DNA of 64,000 bases from an uncultured Candidatus Saccharibacteria bacterium (GTDB lineage: Bacteria; Patescibacteriota; Saccharimonadia; Saccharimonadales; Saccharimonadaceae), in assembly GCA_937898545.1 (NCBI GenBank), contig CALEJV010000007.1:1-64000 (forward strand), written 5' to 3'. Positions 15,231 through 22,450 of the stretch are shown in pieces (position 1 is the stretch's first letter; every line of letters starts with the position of its first letter). The position numbers and the translations under genes are program-made. Below the pieces are notes generated by a model that saw nothing but the letters and a program-made list of their open reading frames with translations, made no database searches and had not been told where the DNA came from.

Positions 15231-15736
15231 TACTTACTCCTTATTACGATGCTGAGGTTGCGCCCAGCCATCAGTGGTTTTTGCTCGACAATCGCTTCGT
15301 CCTCAAGGGCGGAGACAACCTGGCTAATTAGGTTGTAGCCAAGCTCACGATGCGCCATCTCGCGGCCGCGGAAGAAGATCAAAACCTTGACCTTGTGCCC
15401 CTCAGCCAGGAACTTGCGAATCTTGCGTAGCTTAATCTCCAGATCATTAGCGCCAATCTTTAGGCCAAAACGCATCTGCTTGAGCTCATTGGCTTTGTTG
15501 CTTCGCCGGTTGCGCTGCTGCTCCTTCATCTTTTGGTACTGATATTTGCCCCAATCGATGATCTTCACAACGGGTGGGTTAGCATTGGGCGAAAACTCCA
15601 CCAAGTCTACGCCAGCTTGCCGCGCCTTATCCAGGGCTGCCTGCCGGCTCATGATGCCAAGTTGTTCGCCGCTTTCGCCAATGACGCGCAGCTCGCGTGC
15701 GCGGATGGCTTCGTTGATGCGGGTGGTTGATTTGAT
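15230..15736 (-). CDS. infC: Translation initiation factor IF-3 with an AUC start codon
   Basis: 168 residues if translation starts at the ATC at 15736. IF-3 binds 30S subunits and rejects non-AUG starts and non-initiator tRNAs. The N domain reads TTRINEAIRARELRVIGESG and then EQLGIMS, and the C domain contains KQMRFGLKIGANDLEIKL and VKVLIFFRGREMAH. The first in-frame ATG (15652) would delete the first half of the conserved N domain. Between the conserved region and the upstream in-frame stop (eight codons before) there is no ATG, GTG or TTG. An AAGGAG lies seven bases before the ATC. E. coli infC uses AUU for autoregulation by its own product, so a rare start here fits the same logic. Confidence 0.93.
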   Translation of the reverse strand: MKSTTRINEAIRARELRVIGESGEQLGIMSRQAALDKARQAGVDLVEFSPNANPPVVKIIDWGKYQYQKMKEQQRNRRSNKANELKQMRFGLKIGANDLEIKLRKIRKFLAEGHKVKVLIFFRGREMAHRELGYNLISQVVSALEDEAIVEQKPLMAGRNLSIVIRSK

Positions 15737-15997
15737 TGTGCTCTCCTTTGCTTGAGCTTAAAACGAATTGACTCCCCAAAAGTTTACCAGATGTCGCCGC
15801 AAAAGGCAAATAAAATATGCCGTGGTTTGGTGATTCTTCGCGGTGATTGCTCGGCGAGAGACGCTACAGGTGGGGTTATGAGAATAAAAGCCCCTTGGTT
15901 GACAGCGTTTTTCTCTTCTGTGCGTTTATAGATAACGAGCTGCACACCCCACCAAAGGAAGTGTAAGAAACCGGTAGGGCGAGATGCAGATGAGCGG
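15737..15997. other. infC leader region
   Basis: About 260 bp upstream of infC. No gene recognised. It may hold the infC promoter and a mRNA leader, but I cannot define a convincing promoter or a bL20-binding fold. Confidence 0.4.
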
Positions 15998-16531
15998 CTA
16001 ATTGCCCTGCGCTTGCAGCGCCCGAGCACAGGCAATTGCCTGCGTGATTGTCTCTTCGAGTGTTGTGCCTGGCTGCCGCCCAGTGTGCTCGGTGTAGAGC
16101 GCGTCAAGGTAGCGTGTCTTGGGCGCGCCCTCCGGATGGCCGTAGACGACCTTGGCTGGGTTCTTGCCGATATGGAAGCCAAATTCTACATTGGTGGTAA
16201 AGGCGGGCATGCCCAGTGTGGGTAGCGACCGGTCAATTACACGTGGCACCCAAAAGAGCACCACTGTTGCTGCATCGAGCGCTTCCCACTCCCAGCGTGC
16301 TTGCTTGAGGAGGTCGAGCTCGCGCTGGGGCGAGGCATCGTGGTTCTCTGGCGCGTAGACGATCCCGTCATAGCCTAGCGCTGCAAATATTCGCACCGCC
16401 TCGGGCCGCCACGACGCAGAGATGAGCTGCTGCGATGCTACATCGAAGCGTGGTGTGGGGCCAGCGAGGAAGATCGCTGACTGGCCTGGAGTAGGGTGGT
16501 GGAGGGGTTGGTCGGAGTAGTTTGCTTGCAT
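15998..16531 (-). CDS. Nucleoside 2-deoxyribosyltransferase-like protein
   Basis: 177 residues from the ATG at 16531. AIFLAGPTPR near the start, WRPEAVRIFAALGYDGIVYAPE and LDAATVVLFWVPR, then TTNVEFGF supply the nucleoside-binding and catalytic Glu region seen in nucleoside 2-deoxyribosyltransferases and related Rossmann-like enzymes. The reaction would exchange bases on deoxynucleosides, a salvage role that suits a parasite-like lifestyle; the specific substrate is not known. CATACT on the minus strand ends 6 bp before this ATG, so the transcript looks leaderless; longer starts upstream are disfavoured. Confidence 0.75.
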   Translation of the reverse strand: MQANYSDQPLHHPTPGQSAIFLAGPTPRFDVASQQLISASWRPEAVRIFAALGYDGIVYAPENHDASPQRELDLLKQARWEWEALDAATVVLFWVPRVIDRSLPTLGMPAFTTNVEFGFHIGKNPAKVVYGHPEGAPKTRYLDALYTEHTGRQPGTTLEETITQAIACARALQAQGN

Positions 16532-16656
16532 GACTCTAGTATGGCTGGCTGGCGAGGAGTTTGTCAAATGTTGTGAATTGCACTTTATTGCCAAGTTTTC
16601 GCTGATATACAGAAAATACAGAGGTAGAGTGTGATGTAATATACACGACGATATTT

Positions 16657-18192
16657 TTACAACGCTTTGACCGGCGCGGGTTGTCGATATTGCAACGCCT
16701 CGGAGATATGAGCAACGGTGATGTGCGGCGCTTCGTCAAGATCGGCAATGGTCTGGGCTACCTTGATGACCTTGAAGTAACCGCGTGGGCTCAGAGCAAG
16801 CTTGGTGCTGGCGGCATCGAGGAACTGCTTGACCTCTGATGAGAGTGGAATAGAGCGCCGCACCTGGGCCGAGCTGAGGCGGCTATTGCGCATAGCGCTG
16901 CCACCATAGCGGGTGGCTTGAGCGCGGATGGCAGTGGAGATAGCGGCTATCGCATGGCGCTGCTCGTGATCGGTGGTGGCGCGGTGTGAGAGCAGTTGCT
17001 CATTAGGGATGCGATTGACGGGGATGATCATATCAATCCGATCCATCAGTGGCCCAGACAGGCGTTTCTGGTAGGCGATGATCTGCGTACTACTGCAGGT
17101 GCACGCATGCGTTGGGTCGCCGTAGTAGCCACAGGGGCAGGGGTTCATAGTGGCCACCAGCATAAAATCGGCTGGGTAGGTGGCACGCCCACGCGCTCGG
17201 GTGACCGTTACTGTCGTGTCCTCGAGTGGCTGGCGCAATACCTCAAGCGTCGTGCGTGGGTATTCGGGCAACTCATCAAGGAAGAGCACGCCCAGGTGGG
17301 CCAAGCTCACCTCGCCAGGCTGTGGCACTGACCCGCCGCCAATCAATGATGCGCGGCTTGCTGTGTGGTGCGGCGCACGAAATGGCCGCGTCTGGACACT
17401 CTGGTCGAGTGATAAGCCCGCCAGGCTGTGCAGCTTCGTTACGGCCAGTTGCTCATCTGGAGTCAGGGGTGGCAAGAGGCTGGGCAGCGTCTTGGCCAGC
17501 ATCGACTTGCCGGTGCCAGGTGGCCCAGTGAAGAGGATGTTGTGGTGGCCCGCTGCGGCAATGGTGAGGGCGCGCTTGGCTTGGGCTTGGCCGTAGATAT
17601 CGTCGAGTAGGGGTGATGGCACAGGTGTTGTTGGTTTATCATCAGTGGGTGGTGGCTGGTAGATTGGTAGCAGTTTTTCGCCCTTGAGGTGGAGAAAAAG
17701 CGTTGTAAGATCTGGCACACCATAGAGCATCACCCCTGATACGAGTGAAGCTTGGGCAAGATTCTCTGTGGGTAAATAGACAGTGTTGTAATTATTATCA
17801 CGAGCGGCTTCGGCAATGGTAATGGCACCTTTGACTGGGCGGAGCGTGCCGTCAAGCGCCAGCTCGCCAGCAAAGACTGCGCCAGCCACTTGCTCGGGCC
17901 GGAGCTGGCCGCTGCTCGTCAGGAGGGCGAGGGCAATCGGCAAGTCGTAGTGTGTGCCATCCTTGGGCAGCTCGGCTGGTGCGAGGTTGATAGTGATGCG
18001 CTGGGCTGGATATTCCAGCAGGGAGTTGGTGATGGCGCTGCGCGCTCGTTCGCGCGCTTCGTCGATGGCTTTGTTGCCCAGGCCAACGATCTGCAGAGCG
18101 GGCAGGCCCTTCGTCATGTCGCTCTCGACGTCAATCATATGGCCAGCGAACCCCACGGGCGCAACCGACCTGATTTTTGCGACTTTGTTCAT
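16657..18192 (-). CDS. comM: ComM/YifB-type AAA+ ATPase (Mg-chelatase-like)
   Basis: 511 residues from the ATG at 18192. The N-terminal lon-protease-like fold (VAPVGFAGHMIDVESDMTKGLPALQIVGL) is followed by the AAA+ domain with Walker A GPPGTGKS (about 223-230) and Walker B VLFLDELPE (about 302-310). A Cys-rich insert CPCGYYGD and CTC follows near 350, then the C-terminal Mg-chelatase domain. ComM is a hexameric branch-migration helicase that extends recombination tracts during natural transformation. Together with recJ and priA in this window it fits DNA uptake and integration, which is plausible for Saccharibacteria with type IV pili. A longer start is open but lacks similarity. Confidence 0.93.
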   Translation of the reverse strand: MNKVAKIRSVAPVGFAGHMIDVESDMTKGLPALQIVGLGNKAIDEARERARSAITNSLLEYPAQRITINLAPAELPKDGTHYDLPIALALLTSSGQLRPEQVAGAVFAGELALDGTLRPVKGAITIAEAARDNNYNTVYLPTENLAQASLVSGVMLYGVPDLTTLFLHLKGEKLLPIYQPPPTDDKPTTPVPSPLLDDIYGQAQAKRALTIAAAGHHNILFTGPPGTGKSMLAKTLPSLLPPLTPDEQLAVTKLHSLAGLSLDQSVQTRPFRAPHHTASRASLIGGGSVPQPGEVSLAHLGVLFLDELPEYPRTTLEVLRQPLEDTTVTVTRARGRATYPADFMLVATMNPCPCGYYGDPTHACTCSSTQIIAYQKRLSGPLMDRIDMIIPVNRIPNEQLLSHRATTDHEQRHAIAAISTAIRAQATRYGGSAMRNSRLSSAQVRRSIPLSSEVKQFLDAASTKLALSPRGYFKVIKVAQTIADLDEAPHITVAHISEALQYRQPAPVKAL

Positions 18193-18309
18193 GCTGTCTA
18201 TAGTTAAGCATATTGGCGGGGTCTGTGCAAATTGTTTTTGTATGAGTTTGCATGAGCTCACGAATCTATGAGAATACGATGCTGTATACAGAGATGAGCA
18301 AAACCGTGC

Positions 18310-18315
18310 TATAAT
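18310..18315 (+). promoter_or_regulatory. -10 element of ssrA
   Basis: TATAAT with 12 bp to the mature 5' end of tmRNA. Confidence 0.65.
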
Positions 18316-18327
18316 ATATGCAGACGT

Positions 18328-18725
18328 GGGGCTGATATAGCGTTCGACGTTTGGACTTTGTCATTGTATTCTGCGAATCGGATATGCACGACACGCATAG
18401 ATATAACTGCAAAAAATAAAGTTGCAGCAGCACTCCGCAGTGTTGAGGAGATCTTCGCTCCCAATACCGCGGCTGCACTCGCCGCTTAGTCTGGCGATCG
18501 CTATGAGGTGCATGGCAACAGGGCATCTCGTAGTGTCATAGCTATGTTGCTTGCTCTCCTGGTGGCAGCGGCACGAGGAGAGGACATATACCGCGCAACG
18601 ATAGGCTGTATTTTTGGTTTGTTTCTGATCGGCCTCGCGTTGTCAAATACATAAACAAACCTATGTTCGTAGACGAATACGAGGGCACTAAGCGGACCCG
18701 GGGGCAGTACCCGGCAGCTCCACCA
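18328..18725 (+). ncRNA. ssrA: tmRNA
   Basis: 398 nt. Acceptor stem GGGGCTG (18328-18334) with CAGCTCC (18715-18721), discriminator A and encoded CCA. GATATAGCGTTCGAC is the usual tmRNA 5' domain and the 3' T-arm reads GGGGGCAGTACCC. The resume codon is GCA at 18409. The tag frame runs to TAG at 18487-18489 and encodes 26 residues beginning AKNK and ending ALAA, the degradation signal. The tag is longer than the common 9-14 residues and carries the middle part LRSVEEIFAPN. Rescues stalled ribosomes and marks the product for proteolysis. Confidence 0.96.
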
Positions 18726-18736
18726 TAGAGGAGATG

Positions 18737-18764
18737 ATTGCTCACCAGGCGTGGGCGATTTTTT
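18737..18764 (+). terminator. ssrA terminator
   Basis: ATTGCTCAC/GTGGGCGAT stem with two G-U pairs, followed by six T. Confidence 0.8.
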
Positions 18765-18864
18765 ATTGCACCACAACCCAGGAGGCTGCATACGTACAAA
18801 TCACAAACACTGCTGCGAAGTATCACCAAAGGCCGCGGACTAGCCAAACCTCTCTCGCCAAAAA

Positions 18865-18895
18865 AACAACCACCTGCGAGTAGTGGTTGTTTTTG
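18865..18895. terminator. Hairpin terminator of unknown transcript
   Basis: AACAACCAC/GTGGTTGTT flanked by A-run and T-run, 130 bp after the ssrA terminator. It could serve as a second ssrA terminator or end an unseen small RNA between 18765 and 18890. Confidence 0.6.
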
Positions 18896-19485
18896 GATGT
18901 GGAGTTTTCGTATATTGTTTATTTTTGGCCTCTGCATAATTTTTTTATTCAGAAGCTACCCTTATGATATGGGAGAAAACTGCTTGTGTCAACGATTTTT
19001 GGCAATATTTTTGCGTAAAAAATACCACATCGAACATATACCCAGACCGACCGCACATCGCTCAAAATCTGTGTTATAAATACAACACGAGTAATGAAAT
19101 ACAACAGAGGTAGCATACAGTACAGAGCCAAAAACGAACAAAAAATTATTGCACTATATACAACAAAAACGCCTGTGTACAACTCTCGAAAGTACAGGGG
19201 TGCGAGAGGTGGGCACGCTGCCGATGTTCGTGTGGGTGAGAAAGAGGGTGGCGAGGCAATGTTTTGCGATAGTTCGCACGATAGCGATGTCGCTTGTGCT
19301 TTGCGTTGGTGCGATGTATGGCAACCGCAAACGACCTGTGCGTTGGTTGAGCTACCATAAGCAATAGTGGCTCGATGCCCATTGCTGAGCGTCAAAGCCG
19401 AATATCGTCATAACCAAGCGTGCTGCACACAATAACCATAGCGCGTAAGCCCTGCTGGGGTTTTGTAGTTCAGCCGCAAAACACA
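18896..19485. other. Gene-poor stretch
   Basis: No ORF with a credible product. Several short open frames on both strands have unusual, low-likelihood residue composition and no ribosome binding sites. AT-rich at 18900-19200. Confidence 0.55.
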
Positions 19486-19514
19486 TTGACTTACCATAGT
19501 GCTTGTGCTAACTT
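19486..19514 (+). promoter_or_regulatory. Candidate promoter of an unknown RNA
   Basis: TTGACT (19486-19491) and TAACTT (19509-19514) with 17-bp spacing, directly before a chain of hairpins without an ORF. Confidence 0.45.
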
Positions 19515-19518
19515 AGAA

Positions 19519-19690
19519 GTAAGCTTTGACAAACACAAACACCCAAGAAAAAACGGAAAAGCTTACCCTACATAACCCAACATGGCGTCGCCATTGGCGC
19601 ACACCAGGCAGCGGCAGAGCGCGGCATAGCGCTGAGCTTTGGCACTGCCTGCGCTCCGCCAATACTATATAGAGTACCCCCCCCAAGTAG
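19519..19690 (+). ncRNA. Candidate structured non-coding RNA
   Basis: Behind a candidate promoter lie GTAAGCTTT (19519-19527) pairing with AAAGCTTAC (19558-19566), then GGCAG (19607) with CTGCC (19645) enclosing AGCGC/GCGCT. A run of nine C and no ORF follow. The RNA family is not recognised and the 3' end is a guess. Confidence 0.3.
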
Positions 19691-19908
19691 AAGTACTTTT
19701 GTCATCGTTGGCGTCGACGCGTGGTGGCCTCTTCATACATGACGCATGCCGAGGGCTCACCACTCATGCTCCACACTGTGGAGCACCTCTAGCCCGTAGT
19801 GGCTGCCGGGCGTCCTAATTATATATCTATAGAGGACGCTGCAAGCGCGTTGCTTTGTGCGGCTGCTCGGGCTTCTCACCAGGCGGATTGCTTGGTATAG
19901 TGATAGAT

Positions 19909-20286
19909 ATGTCTCGAAGAATCCTGCTTGCCAGTATGAGCATAGCTGCAGCGGCGCTGCTAGCGATTGTGCTGCAGACCACCACACCAGCGACGATTCA
20001 CCCCCTGGGGATCGTGCTGGTCTTTGTGCTGTGCTATGTGGTAATGCTGGGGTTGCTAACGTACCTGCTGGCGGGCATTGCAGCGGCGCTGCGGCGTTGG
20101 TTGCCCGAGGCGCAGCGGCGAGCAGTGACACTCAGCTTTCGGCGCTGCTATTATTTTGGCTCGGTACTGGCGCTGGCACCAGTGCTGCTGATTGGGGCAC
20201 GCTCGGTGGGGCGTGGTGGCTGGTATGAGCTGGCACTGGTTTTTGCTTTTGAGGCAATTGCATGTTTTTATGTAGCAAAACGGTGA
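19909..20286 (+). CDS. Small integral membrane protein of unknown function
   Basis: 125 residues from the ATG at 19909. Four hydrophobic stretches (about 5-22, 30-58, 80-96, 104-122), Ala- and Leu-rich, with Arg-rich loops (RRWLPEAQRR). No family recognised. TATAGT (19896-19901) ends 7 bp before the ATG and there is no Shine-Dalgarno, so the message is probably leaderless. Stands in front of two larger membrane proteins that may belong to the same locus. Confidence 0.7.
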   Translation: MSRRILLASMSIAAAALLAIVLQTTTPATIHPLGIVLVFVLCYVVMLGLLTYLLAGIAAALRRWLPEAQRRAVTLSFRRCYYFGSVLALAPVLLIGARSVGRGGWYELALVFAFEAIACFYVAKR

Positions 20287-20321
20287 TGAGGCGCGTATAC
20301 TAGGCAGAGGAGGACGGTTCT

Positions 20322-21311
20322 ATGCCACGAAAAAAATCAACCCCAGCAGCGCCCACCGCGCCAGAGACACAAGCGACATCATCCCCAAAGAAGCGCAGGG
20401 CGCAGCGCACCAAGCAAAAATCACAACAGTCACAATCTATTGCGAAGAAAACAACAAAGGCAGATACGACCTCTGTTTCATCACCTAGCACGCAGCTAAG
20501 CAGCTCATCACAAGCTGTCGTAGATAATACATCACCCAGCCAAACAAACGGACAATCCCCATTATCTACCTCTGTTACACATGCGACAGCCCGCCGCCGA
20601 CCAGTGTTGGAGGCGTTTATTGCGACGGGAGCAGCAGGAATGCTGATGTATGCTGCGATGGTGAGCTTCTATGGTGCACTGATGGTGGGGCAGGTAGACC
20701 GCACGTCACCAGAGCGGGTAGCTGGTTGGCTCGTCCTTATGTGGAGCGTGAGCTTGGTAGTGCAAGGGATCAGCACGCTGATGCAGCTCCACCGGACAGA
20801 TCATTATATGCAGCGCTTCCTTGCCTTGCTCCTAGTGGCGGGTAACCCAGCCGCACTCATCATGAGCGAATGGCTATACAATTTGTTCTTTGTGAGCCCC
20901 GGACAAAAGGGGGTTGTATGGATAAACAGTACAGTCATGCAGGTAAGTACTGTCATTGCTGTGTTTGGCTCCATCTACCTCTGGTACTTATTACTCTGTA
21001 CGAAGCGGACAATCGCGCCGCGCACTGCACCTGATGTGCCCGCTACAACATATGCTCGTTTGATGCGACGTCGGCGGGTTGGTCTCTGGCTGATTGTGAC
21101 GGCATTTGTACTTCCGGCTCTTGCGCAGTTTTCGGGGACGTTGATGCTGATGAGTAGCACAAGCCGAGGTACTACGATCTTTACGTCAATACTATCGTTT
21201 TTCAGCATGATTCATTTTATCTTTATGATCGCTGGCATGATCTTGATTGTGCCATGTATCGTCATGCTCATCATTGGTATGGTGCTTGTGGCAAACAGCC
21301 AGCGCGAATAA
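20322..21311 (+). CDS. Membrane protein with a long basic Ser/Thr/Lys-rich N-terminus
   Basis: 329 residues. The first 90 or so residues are disordered-looking (Lys, Ser, Thr, Gln, Pro rich, with KKSTPAAPTAP). Then come about six hydrophobic segments with loops carrying LMQLHRTDHYMQRFLALLL and FGSIYLWYLLL. The second half of that pattern recurs in the next gene, so the two are tandem paralogs. A good ribosome binding site (GAGGAGGA) precedes the ATG. I do not recognise a named family; the cytosolic basic tail may bind nucleic acid or acidic partners (speculation). Confidence 0.75.
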   Translation: MPRKKSTPAAPTAPETQATSSPKKRRAQRTKQKSQQSQSIAKKTTKADTTSVSSPSTQLSSSSQAVVDNTSPSQTNGQSPLSTSVTHATARRRPVLEAFIATGAAGMLMYAAMVSFYGALMVGQVDRTSPERVAGWLVLMWSVSLVVQGISTLMQLHRTDHYMQRFLALLLVAGNPAALIMSEWLYNLFFVSPGQKGVVWINSTVMQVSTVIAVFGSIYLWYLLLCTKRTIAPRTAPDVPATTYARLMRRRRVGLWLIVTAFVLPALAQFSGTLMLMSSTSRGTTIFTSILSFFSMIHFIFMIAGMILIVPCIVMLIIGMVLVANSQRE

Positions 21312-21353
21312 CTTAAGTACCAAAACCACCGCCTAACAGAGGAGAACCGCCCC

Positions 21354-22148
21354 ATGCCAACGCAATCCATCGCTACAACTACTGCAAAACAGCATAGCCA
21401 AACAGGCACATCTGATGTGTCTGCGCCGCCGCGTCGGGCTTGGCTCGAGGCCTGTGTGATTGCTGGTGGAGTGGGGACGATTGCCAGTGCAGCCATCGTA
21501 TGTCTGCAGGGCGCGGTGCTAGTGAGTGGCCTGACAGTGGTGGAGCAGGTATTTGGCTGGCTACTCGCCGCTTGGAGTGCGAGTATACTAGTGCAGAGCG
21601 TCATCACACTGCGGCAGTCGCACCGCACCGATCGATACTGGCAGAGGATTGGAGCGCTTGGCTTGTTGCTAGTGAATGGGGCGCTGTTTATTGTGGGTTG
21701 GCTCAGTGGTGGTGTACTGCACACACCTGTAGGATTAGTAGTTAATAATACAACAGTTCTCATGAGCAACATACCGAGCTTCGTTGGTTCGCTCTACCTC
21801 TGGTATGTATTGCTGGGTATGCAGCCAGCGATACCAGCAAAACGTAATGATGTAGATGATACGACGCTCAATCAAATGATGAAGCGCAAGACTGGCCTCT
21901 GGCTGATGCTTGCAGCAGCTGTACCGATGATGGCGCTGTATGGTATGCTTGTGTCGGTGCTTTTTGGTGTGACTAACTTTCTTGATACACATCGGCATGT
22001 TTTGAGTACTCTTGTCAATGAACCGACGCTACTGATGATGGGGATGGTGGCGTCGATCGTGATATATGGTGGCATCGCGTGGTTTGTCGCATCACCAGTG
22101 ATGGCTGTCGCTGGCTTCATCTTTGTTGCGACAAGTAAGTATGAGTAG
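21354..22148 (+). CDS. Membrane protein, paralog of the preceding gene
   Basis: 264 residues, about six hydrophobic segments. Shares with the upstream protein the order RRxxLEA, WSxSxxVQxxxTLxQxHRTDxYxQRxxALxLL and FVGSLYLWYVLL, but has only a short polar N-terminus. Tandem duplication is the simple explanation. Ribosome binding site GAGGAGA is upstream. Function unknown. Followed at 22181 by a family 1 repeat. Confidence 0.75.
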   Translation: MPTQSIATTTAKQHSQTGTSDVSAPPRRAWLEACVIAGGVGTIASAAIVCLQGAVLVSGLTVVEQVFGWLLAAWSASILVQSVITLRQSHRTDRYWQRIGALGLLLVNGALFIVGWLSGGVLHTPVGLVVNNTTVLMSNIPSFVGSLYLWYVLLGMQPAIPAKRNDVDDTTLNQMMKRKTGLWLMLAAAVPMMALYGMLVSVLFGVTNFLDTHRHVLSTLVNEPTLLMMGMVASIVIYGGIAWFVASPVMAVAGFIFVATSKYE

Positions 22149-22180
22149 CCTGAATCTTAGGGTTCTTGCTTTATCTCACG

Positions 22181-22318
22181 CTTCACCTTCCCACACTCCC
22201 TCCTCCGGAACACTATAAGAGTTGACATTTTCCCAAGTATTGACCTCTTATGCTGAGCTGAAAACTCGCTATTACATCAAATTTTCACGCTCCATCGGAT
22301 GAAGTGATGGGGGTGGAG
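22181..22318 (-). repeat. Family 1 structured repeat, copy 4
   Basis: Reverse orientation. Contains CATCCGATGGAGCGTG, a first hairpin degraded to roughly AAAAxTTGAT/AxCGAGTTTT, a second hairpin with mismatches (GGTCAATACTT versus AAATGTcAAC), and the conserved CTTATAGTGTTC with CCGGAGGAGGGAGTG. Short outer arms CTTCACC/GGTGGAG. Compared with copies 2 and 3 it is partly decayed. Lies about 130 bp upstream of gyrB. Confidence 0.75.
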
Positions 22319-22450
22319 CTGATACAAAGAAGGTGAGTTCTTATGATTTAAATCACTCTCTCCACCCCTGTTATTTTCGCTGCCTCGGCGATTATGATAC
22401 AATAAGGTGCGTGTAATGTAACCCGAATGACCTAATAGTGAGGGAAATGA

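Noticed and set aside
15546..15755. ORFs on the plus strand inside infC and similar shadow frames elsewhere
   Set aside because: They overlap well-supported genes on the other strand and lack start signals and product similarity.
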